In this document: positions 24,556 through 32,694 of the stretch, in pieces
Numbering within the stretch: position 1 is the first letter of the stretch
Layout: every line of letters starts with the position of its first letter
Source: Actinomycetospora lemnae
GTDB taxonomy: Bacteria > Actinomycetota > Actinomycetes > Mycobacteriales > Pseudonocardiaceae
Length of the DNA: 64,000 nt
Assembly: GCF_028737315.1 (NCBI RefSeq)
Contig: NZ_JAQZAO010000003.1
Coordinates: 62,001 to 126,000, forward strand
Direction: 5' to 3'
The notes under the pieces: generated by a model
Database searches by the model: none
Told to the model about the DNA's origin: nothing
The model's input: only the letters and a program-made list of their open reading frames with translations
Made by a program: the position numbers and the translations under genes

Positions 24556-26079
24556 ATGTCGCTCCTGGACGACCTGGGCGCCGCCGACGAGATCCTCGGG
24601 GGCCGCTCCCGCCGGCCCGCCCGTGACGTCACGATCACCGAGGCGCCCGCGACCGACGCCCGCCACCCCGACGTCGTCGCCCACCGGGCCCTGCGGCGCG
24701 CGGTGTTCGTCGACGAGCAGGGCCTGTTCCGCGACGACATCGCCGGCGACCTCGACGAGCACGACCACGACCCGCGCGCCGTCGTCCTCGTCGCCCGCGA
24801 CGGCGCCGGCGAGGTGCTGGGCGGCGTGCGTCTCGCACCCGTCGACCCGGACACCGCCCGCCCCGACCTCGGCTGGTGGACGGGCAGCCGCCTCGTCGTC
24901 GCCCCGACGGCCCGGCGCCGCGCCGGGATCCGCGTCGGGGCCGCCCTGGTCCGCGCCGCCTGCGCCCGCGCCGAGGCGGCGGGCGTGCTGCGGTTCGAGG
25001 CCGACGTGCAGGCCGCCAACGAGACCCTCTTCCGCCGGCTGGGCTGGCAGCGGGTCCGCGCGACGACGGTCGCCGGCCGGCCGCACGTGCGCATGCGCCG
25101 GCCCGTCGGGCGCTTCGCCGCCCTCGTCGCGGCGACGAAGGCCCCGCTCGGCGAGCTCGTCGCGGGCCTGGCCGGGAGCGGTGCGCACGTCGGCGACGAC
25201 GGGGCCCCCGTGCCGGGCAGCGACGTCGTCGCGGCCTGCGACGCGATCCTGCCCGCGATGGTCGAGCGCGACCCGGAGTGGGCGGGCTGGTGCGGGGTGC
25301 TGGTCAACGTCAACGACCTCGCCGCCATGGGTGCCGAGCCCATCGCGCTGCTCGACGCCGTCGGCGCGCGCGACGCCTCGTTCGCCCACCGCGTGCTGAC
25401 CGGCCTGCGCGCCGCCGCCGAGGCCTACGGGGTACCGGTGATCGGCGGGCACACGCAGCTCGAGGTGCCCGCTTCGTTGGCGGTCACCGCGCTGGGCCGG
25501 ACGACGACGCCCGTCGCGGCCTCCGGCGGCCGGCCCGGCATGGCCGTGCGCCTGACCGCCGACCTGCACGGCACCTGGCGTCCCGGCTACACCGGCCGGC
25601 AGTGGGACTCGACGTCGACGCGCGCTCCCGCCGACCTGCGGGCCATGGTCGGCGCGATCGGCCCGCGCGCGGCGCACCGGCCGGCGGCGGCCAAGGACGT
25701 GTCGATGGCCGGGGTCGTCGGCACGCTCGGGATGCTCGCCGAGGCGTCGGGGACCGGCGCCGTGCTCGACGTCGCCGCCGTGCCCCGCCCGGCCGGCGCG
25801 ACCCCCGCCGACTGGCTGACCTGCTTCCCCGGCTTCGCGCTGCTCACCGCCGACGAGCCCGGGGCGCCCGCGCCGTCGGCCGGGCCGGCGACGAGCGCCG
25901 TGTGCGGGGAGCTCACCGACACGGTGACCGGGACCGCCGGGGTCGCCCTGCGCTGGCCCGACGGCGAGACCACCGAGGCCGTCGCCGGCGGCGTCACCGG
26001 ACTCGGGGCCGCGCCCCGCGGCGGCGCCGGCGCACCAGGACCGGACCGGGCCCGGACCACCGAAGGGACCACCCCATGA
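24556..26079 (+). CDS. GNAT-AIR synthase-like fusion (MSMEG_0567/Sll0786-Sll0787 type)
   Basis: 507 residues with two domains. The first (about 25-195) is a GNAT acetyltransferase (RALRRAVFVDEQGLF; GGVRLAPVD; LVVAPTARRRAGIRVGAALVRAAC; NETLFRRLGWQ). The second (about 200-480) resembles the AIR synthase/PurM ATP-binding family (PGSDVVAACDAILPAMV; VLVNVNDLAAMGAEP; VPVIGGHTQLEV; AAAKDVSMAGVVGTLGMLAEASG). Cyanobacteria encode the halves separately (sll0786, sll0787); actinobacteria often fuse them. Role in Nit1C unknown. The stop overlaps the next ATG (ATGA). Confidence 0.88.
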   Translation: MSLLDDLGAADEILGGRSRRPARDVTITEAPATDARHPDVVAHRALRRAVFVDEQGLFRDDIAGDLDEHDHDPRAVVLVARDGAGEVLGGVRLAPVDPDTARPDLGWWTGSRLVVAPTARRRAGIRVGAALVRAACARAEAAGVLRFEADVQAANETLFRRLGWQRVRATTVAGRPHVRMRRPVGRFAALVAATKAPLGELVAGLAGSGAHVGDDGAPVPGSDVVAACDAILPAMVERDPEWAGWCGVLVNVNDLAAMGAEPIALLDAVGARDASFAHRVLTGLRAAAEAYGVPVIGGHTQLEVPASLAVTALGRTTTPVAASGGRPGMAVRLTADLHGTWRPGYTGRQWDSTSTRAPADLRAMVGAIGPRAAHRPAAAKDVSMAGVVGTLGMLAEASGTGAVLDVAAVPRPAGATPADWLTCFPGFALLTADEPGAPAPSAGPATSAVCGELTDTVTGTAGVALRWPDGETTEAVAGGVTGLGAAPRGGAGAPGPDRARTTEGTTP

Positions 26080-26960
26080 CCGTCAGGACGTTCGCGGCCG
26101 CCGCCGCGGGCTTCGGCCGCGACCTCGACGAGGACTTCGCGCGGATCGAGGAGCTGCTCGGTCAGGCCCGCGCGGCCGGCGCCGACCTGCTGGCCCTGCC
26201 CGAGGCGGCGCTGGGCGGGTACCTGTCGTCGCTGCACGACTCGGGCGGGGCGGGGGAACCGGTGGACGTGCCGCCGCAGCTCGACGTCGACGGCCCCGAG
26301 GTGCGGCGGTTGATCGCGCTGGCCGGCGACACGGTCGTCACCGCGGGCTTCTGCGAGCGGGGCGACGCGGCGTCGGGCGGGCGTCCGTACAACAGCGCGG
26401 TGGCGGTGACCGGCGACGGCGTGCTCGGGCACCACCGCAAGGTCCACCAGCCGCTCAACGAGCACAGCTCGTACGCCGCGGGCGACCGGTTCACCGCGTT
26501 CGACACGCCGGTCGGCCGGCTCGGCATGATGATCTGCTACGACAAGGCGTTCCCCGAGGCCGCGCGGGCGCTGGCCGTCGACGGGGCCCGGGTCGTGGTG
26601 TGCCTGTCGGCGTGGCCGGCGTCGCGCACCGACCAGGCGCCGGTGCTCGCCGACGACCGCTGGACCCGCCGCTTCGACCTCTTCGACCGTGCGCGGGCGC
26701 TCGAGAACCAGATCGTCTGGGTGTCGGCGAACCAGGCCGGCACGTTCGGGGACATGCGGCTCGTGGCGAGCGCGAAGATCGTCGACCCGGGCGGGGAGGT
26801 CCTCGACACCACGGGGACCGAGGCGGGGCTGGCCGTCGCGTCGGTGGACGTCGACGACGCGGTGGACGCCGCGCGCCGGTTCATGGGCCACCTGCGCGAC
26901 CGGCGGCCGGCGTCGTACGACGCGCCACCGCTCGCGCCCGTCGCGGCCCGGGCCGGCTAG
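26076..26960 (+). CDS. Carbon-nitrogen hydrolase (nitrilase superfamily), intact triad
   Basis: 294 residues. The catalytic triad is complete: E43 (LPEAALGGYL), K122 (HRKVHQP) and C154 (MMICYDKAFPEAARAL); the second Glu in QPLNEHSSY is also kept. Nit1C nitrilases hydrolyse nitriles and are linked to cyanide assimilation. This one is shorter than the about 330-residue Nit1 enzyme, so nitrilase versus amidase activity is open. ATGA-coupled to the GNAT/AIR gene and followed 11 bp later by a paralogue with a broken triad. Confidence 0.85.
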   Translation: MTVRTFAAAAAGFGRDLDEDFARIEELLGQARAAGADLLALPEAALGGYLSSLHDSGGAGEPVDVPPQLDVDGPEVRRLIALAGDTVVTAGFCERGDAASGGRPYNSAVAVTGDGVLGHHRKVHQPLNEHSSYAAGDRFTAFDTPVGRLGMMICYDKAFPEAARALAVDGARVVVCLSAWPASRTDQAPVLADDRWTRRFDLFDRARALENQIVWVSANQAGTFGDMRLVASAKIVDPGGEVLDTTGTEAGLAVASVDVDDAVDAARRFMGHLRDRRPASYDAPPLAPVAARAG

Positions 26961-26971
26961 GAGGTCGACGG

Positions 26972-27805
26972 GTGGTCCGCCTCGCCGCCGCCGCGGCCCA
27001 CTTCACCCGGGACGTCGGGTTCGACCTCGACCGGATCAAGATGATCATCTCGCACGCGCGGGACGCCGGGGTGGCGCTGCTCGCGCTGCCCGACGGGGCG
27101 CTCGGGGGGTACCTCACCGACCTGCGCCACCCCGACGTCGACTGCCTGCCGCCGCTGCTCGAGCCGAACGGCGACGAGGTGCGGTCGGTGATCGACATCG
27201 CCGGCGAGATGATCGTCTGTCTCGGCTACAGCGAGCTGGGTCCCGACGACGGCGACGGCCCGGTGCGCTACGACGCGGCAGTCTGCCTGTCCGGGGACGG
27301 GATCCTCGGGCGGCACCGCAAGGTGCACCTCCCCGCGGGCATCGCGCCGCTGTTCCGCGCCGGCGACGGCTTCTCCGCGTTCGACACCCCGCTCGGGCGG
27401 ATGGGCCTGCTCATCGACCACGACAAGACGTTCCCGGAGGCCGCGCGGGCGCTGGCGGTGGACGGCGCGGAGGTCATCGCGTGCCTGTCGGCCTGGCCGA
27501 CGTCGCTGACCAACCGGGCGCCGCGCATGGCGCAGGACCGCCAGGCGCGCCTGTTCGACCTCTACGACCAGGCGCGGGCCGCGGAGAACCAGGTCGTGTG
27601 GCTCTCGTCGAACCAGAGCGGGCGGCACGGGGCGCTGCACTTCCTGGGCCGGGCGAAGGTCGTCGGCCCGGGCGGGGAGATCCTCGCGCGGACCTGGTCG
27701 AAGGGTGGGCTGGCCGTCGCCGAGGTGGACCTGCCGGGCGCGGTCGGCGCGGCCCGGGCCGTGCTGCACCACCTCGCCGAGCGCCGGCCGGAGACCTACG
27801 GCTGA
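26972..27805 (+). CDS. Nitrilase-fold paralogue lacking the catalytic Cys and Glu
   Basis: 277 residues, GTG after AGGAGG at 7 nt. Clearly homologous to the preceding protein over the full length (LGRHRKVHLP; PEAARALAVDGAEVIACLSAWP). At the catalytic sites, Glu is replaced by D41 (LPDGALGGYL) and Cys by D149 (LLIDHDKTFPE), while K117 remains. Such a protein should not act as a nitrilase; it may be a regulatory or structural partner of the intact paralogue, since nitrilases form helical oligomers. The reading frame, start and coupling to the next gene are intact, so it is not a decaying pseudogene. Confidence 0.85.
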   Translation: MVRLAAAAAHFTRDVGFDLDRIKMIISHARDAGVALLALPDGALGGYLTDLRHPDVDCLPPLLEPNGDEVRSVIDIAGEMIVCLGYSELGPDDGDGPVRYDAAVCLSGDGILGRHRKVHLPAGIAPLFRAGDGFSAFDTPLGRMGLLIDHDKTFPEAARALAVDGAEVIACLSAWPTSLTNRAPRMAQDRQARLFDLYDQARAAENQVVWLSSNQSGRHGALHFLGRAKVVGPGGEILARTWSKGGLAVAEVDLPGAVGAARAVLHHLAERRPETYG

Positions 27806-28893
27806 TGAAGATCGCGCTGTTGACGTACTCGACGAAGCCGCGCGGCGGGGTCGTGCACACGCTCGCGCTGGCCGAGGCGTTCGCGCGGGCGGGGCACGAC
27901 GTGACGGTGTGGGCGCTCGCGCGGGGTGGGGACACGGGGTTCTTCCGGGCGGTCGCCCCCGAGGTGACCGTGCGTCTCGTGCCGGTGCCCGAGATCGAGG
28001 GCGAGTCGGTGGGGGAGCGGATCCTGCGGTCGATCGCGCTGCTCGGGGACGCCTTCGAGGGTGCGTCCGACGTGGTGCACGCCCAGGACTGTCTGACGGC
28101 GAACGCGGTCGGTCGCGCGCGGGGCTACGCCGGGTTGTGGCGGACCGTGCACCACCTCGACCGGTTCACGACGCCCGAGCTCGCCGCCTGCCACGAGCGG
28201 GCGATCGTGGAGCCGGCGGCGCTGGTGTGCGTGTCGGCGGCGGTGGCGGCCGAGGTGCGCGACGGGTGGGGGCGGTCGCCGGCGGTGATCGGGAACGGGG
28301 TGGACGCGGCGCGCTTCTCCGCGGCCGCCGCCTCCGGCGCGGGGGAGCCGTGGCGGGCGCGGTACGGGCGCTACGTGCTGGCCGTCGGCGGCATCGAGCC
28401 GCGGAAGGGGACGCTGGAGCTGGTCGAGGCGATGGCGCTCCTGCCCGGTGTCCCGTTGCTCGTCGCGGGCGGGGACACGCTGTTCGACTACCGGGGGTAT
28501 CGGGACGAGGTGTTCGCGCGGGCCGCGGCGCTGGGGGTGTCACCCGTGGTGCTGGGGCCGGTCGAGGACGCCGAGCTGCCGGGGCTCGTGGCGGGCGCGG
28601 CGGTGTTCGCGTTCCCGTCGACGAAGGAGGGCTTCGGGCTCGCGGCGATGGAGGCGCTCGCGGCGGGCGTGCCGCTCGTGACGCGGGACCTGCCGGTGCT
28701 GCGCGAGGTGTTCGCGGGCGCGGCGCGCTTCGCCGACGGGCCGGAGGGCTTCGCGCGCGAGATCGGGCGGGTGCTCGACGGTGGGGACCCCGAGCTCGAC
28801 CCGGCCCACGCGACCGTCGGCCGGGCGCTGGCGGCGGCGCACACCTGGGACGCCGCGGCCGCCGCCCACCTGGACCTCTACCGGCGCGGCTGA
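27805..28893 (+). CDS. MSMEG_0565-family glycosyltransferase (GT4-like, Nit1C)
   Basis: 362 residues, GT-B fold. N-terminal MKIALLTYSTKPRGGVVHTLALAEAFARAGHDV; a donor-binding region VLAVGGIEPRKGTLELVEAM and the GT4 motif FAFPSTKEGFGLAAMEALAAGVPLVT with the E(x7)E pair. Its start ATG overlaps the preceding TGA by one base. It is the member of Nit1C clusters that hints at a glycosylated product; donor and acceptor are unknown. Last gene of the operon; a palindromic repeat follows 19 bp later and may act as terminator. Confidence 0.88.
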   Translation: MKIALLTYSTKPRGGVVHTLALAEAFARAGHDVTVWALARGGDTGFFRAVAPEVTVRLVPVPEIEGESVGERILRSIALLGDAFEGASDVVHAQDCLTANAVGRARGYAGLWRTVHHLDRFTTPELAACHERAIVEPAALVCVSAAVAAEVRDGWGRSPAVIGNGVDAARFSAAAASGAGEPWRARYGRYVLAVGGIEPRKGTLELVEAMALLPGVPLLVAGGDTLFDYRGYRDEVFARAAALGVSPVVLGPVEDAELPGLVAGAAVFAFPSTKEGFGLAAMEALAAGVPLVTRDLPVLREVFAGAARFADGPEGFAREIGRVLDGGDPELDPAHATVGRALAAAHTWDAAAAAHLDLYRRG

Positions 28894-28911
28894 CCCGTCC
28901 CCGGGCGGCTG

Positions 28912-28975
28912 AGGTGTCTCAGCCTGGTGTCTCAGCCTGGCGTCCATGCTGTCGCTCAACGACGGGAAAGCCACC
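28912..28975 (+). repeat. Palindromic repeat family, copy C (forward, degenerate)
   Basis: GGTGTCTCAGCCTGG is duplicated in tandem (28912 and 28927), followed by CGTCCATGCTGTCGCTCAACGAC, a decayed version of the two-hairpin core. It overlaps the 3' end of the alkyltransferase-like gene, whose stop lies at 28956-28958. Confidence 0.65.
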
Positions 28976-29261
28976 CGCTCGCGAGGCGGTGGTGGGCGAG
29001 CACGACGCGCCCGTCGCGGATCTCGACCCCCTCGGCGCGCAGGCGGGCGTGCTGCTCGTCGAGGATGTGCGGCGCGCTGGAGCCGTCGGCGCGCAGCACG
29101 CGGTGCCAGGGCAGGTCCGCGCCGTCCTCGCTCAGCACCTTGCCCACCACGCGCGCCGAGCGCTCGCCGGCCTCGGCGGCGACGTCGCCGTACGTCGCCA
29201 CCCACCCCTCCGGGATCGCCAGCACCGCCGCGCGGATCCGCTCGTGCCGGGCCTCGTCCAC
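28956..29261 (-). CDS. Alkyltransferase-like protein (MGMT family, PWHR)
   Basis: 101 residues: the DNA-binding half of O6-alkylguanine transferases (EGWVATYGDVAAEAG; SARVVGKVLSEDG). The active-site PCHR is PWHR here (ADLPWHRVLRADG), so no alkyl transfer is possible. Such ATL proteins bind O6-alkylguanine lesions and hand them to nucleotide excision repair. The gene lies next to adnAB as I recall for the mycobacterial homologue Rv3204. It is bracketed by inverted copies C and D of the intergenic repeat, and its last codons are within copy C. Confidence 0.9.
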   Translation of the reverse strand: MDEARHERIRAAVLAIPEGWVATYGDVAAEAGERSARVVGKVLSEDGADLPWHRVLRADGSSAPHILDEQHARLRAEGVEIRDGRVVLAHHRLASGWLSRR

Positions 29262-29324
29262 GAGCTGAGTCCAGCACAGCCGCGTTCCTCGACGGCAGCG
29301 GGGCGCTCATGATCGTGGGGCCTT

Positions 29325-29373
29325 CGCTGGCGTTGAACGCCAGCCTGGACGCCAGGCTGGCACACCCCGTGCG
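29325..29373 (-). repeat. Palindromic repeat family, copy D (reverse)
   Basis: Contains CTGGCGT-TGA-ACGCCAG (29327-29343) and GCCTGG-ACG-CCAGGC (29343-29357) and ends in CACACCCCGTGCG. Inverted relative to copy C; lies between the ATL gene and adnA. Confidence 0.8.
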
Positions 29374-29430
29374 CCCGCGCGCCCACCCGCATCCGCGGCG
29401 GTGTCGGGGGGCCGTGGTGGAGTGGTGCCC

Positions 29431-32400
29431 GTGAGCCTCCCGACGAGCGGCGACCGCGCTCCCGAGCTCCGCCGCGCCGCGGCGTGGGTGCCGGGCGAGC
29501 TGGTGCTCGACGACGCCGGGCGCCGCGTCCTCGAGCACGACGCCGGCTTCCTGCGGGTGCTCGGCGGGCCCGGCACGGGCAAGACCACCCTGCTCGCCGA
29601 GCGGGTCGCCCGCCTGCTCCACGCGCAGCCCGACGCGCGCCCGCTGGTGCTCGTCGGCGATCGGCGCGCCGCGGCCGCCCTCCGCGAGCGCATCGCCGCG
29701 CGGCGACGCGCCCTCGACGACACCGACCGGCCCGCCCGCGCGGTCGCCGAGCCGCTCGTGCGCAGCGTGCACTCCTACGCCTTCGCGGTCCTGCGCCGCC
29801 ACGCCGAGCGCCGGGGCGAGGCCCCGCCACGCCTGCTGCCCGGCGCGCAGCAGGACGCCATGGTCCGCGAGCTGCTCGCCGGCGAGGTCGCGGGCGCCGG
29901 GGTGCCGTCGGGGTGGCCGCTGCGCATGCGCCCCGCGCTCGAGGCGCCCGCGTTCGCCGGCGAGGTGCGCGATCTGCTGCTCCGCGCCGCCGAGCGCGGC
30001 GCCGGGCCCCGCGAGCTCGCCGACCTCGGCAAGCGCCACGGCGTGCCCGCCTGGATCGCCGCGGGGCGCTTCTACCGCACGTACGAGGAGGTCACGCTCC
30101 TGCGCGCGGCGGCCGGCTCCGCCAACCCGCTGGCCAGCGCGCCCCCGCTCGACGCCGCCGAGCTGGTCGCGGCCGTGCTCGACGCCTTCGTCACCGACCC
30201 CGAGCTCCTCGAGGCCGAGCGGGCCGCGGTGCGCCACCTCGTGGTCGACGACGTCCAGGACATGGACCCCCAGCAGGTCGAGCTCGCCCGCACCCTCGGC
30301 GCCGCCGCCGACGACTGGGTGCTCGCCGGCGACCCCGACTCCTCGGTGCTCGGCTTCCGCGGCGCCGACCCGGCGCTGCTGCGCGACGCCGACCCCGGCG
30401 GGCTCGCCACCGTCGTCCTGCACCCGGACCACCGCAGCCGGCCCGCCCTGCGCGCCGCCGTCGCCCGCGTCGTCGCCGCGCTGCCGGGCACGGGCCCGGG
30501 ACGGACGCGGACGGCACCGACCCCGAGCGAGGCGTACGACGACGGGGGAGACGACGACGGCCTCGTCACCGTCGACGTCTACGCCACCACCGGGCGCCAG
30601 GCCGCCGCGGTGGCCGACCGGCTGCGCCGCGCCCACCTCACCGACGGCGTCCCCTGGTCCCGCATGGCCGTGCTCGTGCGCAGCGTCGCCGGCTCGCTCC
30701 CGCCCCTGCGCCGGGCCCTGCTCGCCGCGGGCGTCCCACTCGCCGTCCCCGCCGACGACACCCCGCTGGCCGCGCTGCCGGCCGTCGCCCCGCTGCTCAC
30801 GGTCCTGCGCTGCGCCGCCGACCCCCAGCGCCTCGACGCCGACACCGCCCTCGCGCTGCTCTCCTCGCCCCTCGGCGGCGCCGACCCGCTCGCCGTGCGC
30901 CGGCTGCGCCGCGGGCTGCTGCGCCGCCACGAGGCCGGCGGCGGCGCGGCGGACACGCCCAGCGACGCGCTGCTCGTCGACGCCCTGCTCGACCACATCG
31001 CGCAGGAGAAGAACCCCCTCGCGCTGCTCAGCCCGTCGGAGGCCGCGCCGCTCGCCCGCGTCGGCGAGCTGCTCGCGGCCGCGGCCGGCGCCATCGACGC
31101 GGGCGCCTCGGTGCCCGACGTCCTCTGGGCCGTGTGGGACCGCAGCGGGCTGCAACGGCGCTGGGTCGCCGCCAGCGAGCGCGGCGGCGTCACCGGCGCG
31201 CAGGCCGACCGCGACCTCGACGCCGTCGTCGCCCTCGTCGAGCGCGCCGCCCGCTACGTCGAGGACCTGCCCGGCGGCACCGTCGCCGGCTTCGTCGCCC
31301 AGGCCGACGACCAGCGCATCCGCGCCGACACCCTCGCCCCGCGCGCCCCCGACGGCGAGGCGGTCGCCCTGCTCACCGCCCACGCGGCGCGCGGGCGGGA
31401 GTGGGACGTGGTGATCATCCCCGACGTGCAGGAGGGCACCTGGCCCGACCTGCGCCGGCGTGGCACGTTGCTCGGGGTCGAGCGGCTCGTCGACGTCCTC
31501 GCCGGCATCCCCGACGACCCCGCCGTCGCGGGCCAGGCGCCGCTCCTCGCCGAGGAGCGCCGGCTGTTCGCGGTCGCGCTCTCGCGGGCCCGGCGCGCGG
31601 TGCACGTCAGCGCGGTCGAGGCCGAGGACGTCACGCCCTCGCGCTTCCTCGACGACGTCGACGGCGGCGTCACCACCGACGACCCCGCCGAGGCGACGAG
31701 GCCGCGCAGCCGCCCCGGGCGCGCGCTGGTCCTGGCCGAGCTGGTCGGCGAGCTGCGCCGCGTCGTCACCGACCCGGACGCCGAGCCCGGGCGCCGCGAG
31801 CGAGCCGCCGACGGGCTCGCGCGCCTCGCCGACGCCGGCGTGCCCGGCGCCGACCCCGACGACTGGTACGGCCTGCTCACCCCGTCCACCGACGCGCCGC
31901 TGCGCCCGCCCGGGCCGATCGCGATCAGCCCGAGCGCGGTGGAGACGATCCTGACCTGCCCGCTGCGCTGGGCGCTGCAGACCCACGGCGGCGACGACAC
32001 CGACTCGCTCGCCTCGGTCACCGGCTCGCTCGTGCACGCCCTCGTCCAGCGCGCCGCCGAGGGCGCCGACGCCCGCGAGCTCGACGAGGCGCTCGACGTC
32101 GCGTGGGCGTCGGTCGACGCGGGCGCGCCGTGGTTCTCCCGCCGCGAGCTCGCGAACACCCGCCGCATGCTGGCGAGCTTCCTGAGCTGGCGCGACCAGA
32201 CGCGCGCGCAGCTCACCGAGGCCGCGGTGGAGCGCGAGCTCGAGGTCGCGGTCACCGACGGGGTGCGGGTGCGCGGACGGGTCGACCGCCTCGAGATCGA
32301 CACCCGCGGCCGCCCGGTGATCATCGACGTGAAGACGGGCAAGACGCCGATCTCGAAGGCGGACGCTCAGGCCCACCCCCAGCTCGCGGTCTACCAGCTC

Positions 32401-32694
32401 GCCACCGCGCTCGGCGCCTTCGCCGAGACCCTCGCCGGCCCCGACCGCACGGCCGCGCGCTCCACCCCGGGCGGGGCGCGCCTGGTCTACCTCTCGCGCG
32501 CCGGGACCGCCGCCAAGGAGCGCGCGCAGGAACCGCTCGACGACGAGGGCCTCGCGCAGTGGCGCGAGCACGTCGGTGCCGCGGCGCGCGCCACCGAGGG
32601 GCCGGTGTTCGTGGGGCGCGAGAACGACGCCTGCCCGCGGTGCCCGGTGCGCACCGCCTGCCCGGTCCACGTCTCGGGGAGGCAGGTCCCGTGA
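29431..32694 (+). CDS. adnA: AdnA-like helicase-nuclease subunit
   Basis: 1087 residues. N-terminal UvrD-like motor: Walker A LGGPGTGKTT (about 45-53) and motif II VVDDVQDMDPQQ (270) rather than DExQ. A late motor motif LTAHAARGREWDVVIIPD precedes the C-terminal RecB-like nuclease with IIDVKTGK (964). Four Cys flank the nuclease (one at LTCPLRW near 841, three in ACPRCPVRTACP near 1067), a probable 4Fe-4S cluster as in AddB-type nucleases. AdnAB resects double-strand breaks in mycobacteria. GTG at 29431 has GGAG at 8 nt. The stop overlaps adnB by 4 bp. Confidence 0.9.
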   Translation: MSLPTSGDRAPELRRAAAWVPGELVLDDAGRRVLEHDAGFLRVLGGPGTGKTTLLAERVARLLHAQPDARPLVLVGDRRAAAALRERIAARRRALDDTDRPARAVAEPLVRSVHSYAFAVLRRHAERRGEAPPRLLPGAQQDAMVRELLAGEVAGAGVPSGWPLRMRPALEAPAFAGEVRDLLLRAAERGAGPRELADLGKRHGVPAWIAAGRFYRTYEEVTLLRAAAGSANPLASAPPLDAAELVAAVLDAFVTDPELLEAERAAVRHLVVDDVQDMDPQQVELARTLGAAADDWVLAGDPDSSVLGFRGADPALLRDADPGGLATVVLHPDHRSRPALRAAVARVVAALPGTGPGRTRTAPTPSEAYDDGGDDDGLVTVDVYATTGRQAAAVADRLRRAHLTDGVPWSRMAVLVRSVAGSLPPLRRALLAAGVPLAVPADDTPLAALPAVAPLLTVLRCAADPQRLDADTALALLSSPLGGADPLAVRRLRRGLLRRHEAGGGAADTPSDALLVDALLDHIAQEKNPLALLSPSEAAPLARVGELLAAAAGAIDAGASVPDVLWAVWDRSGLQRRWVAASERGGVTGAQADRDLDAVVALVERAARYVEDLPGGTVAGFVAQADDQRIRADTLAPRAPDGEAVALLTAHAARGREWDVVIIPDVQEGTWPDLRRRGTLLGVERLVDVLAGIPDDPAVAGQAPLLAEERRLFAVALSRARRAVHVSAVEAEDVTPSRFLDDVDGGVTTDDPAEATRPRSRPGRALVLAELVGELRRVVTDPDAEPGRRERAADGLARLADAGVPGADPDDWYGLLTPSTDAPLRPPGPIAISPSAVETILTCPLRWALQTHGGDDTDSLASVTGSLVHALVQRAAEGADARELDEALDVAWASVDAGAPWFSRRELANTRRMLASFLSWRDQTRAQLTEAAVERELEVAVTDGVRVRGRVDRLEIDTRGRPVIIDVKTGKTPISKADAQAHPQLAVYQLATALGAFAETLAGPDRTAARSTPGGARLVYLSRAGTAAKERAQEPLDDEGLAQWREHVGAAARATEGPVFVGRENDACPRCPVRTACPVHVSGRQVP

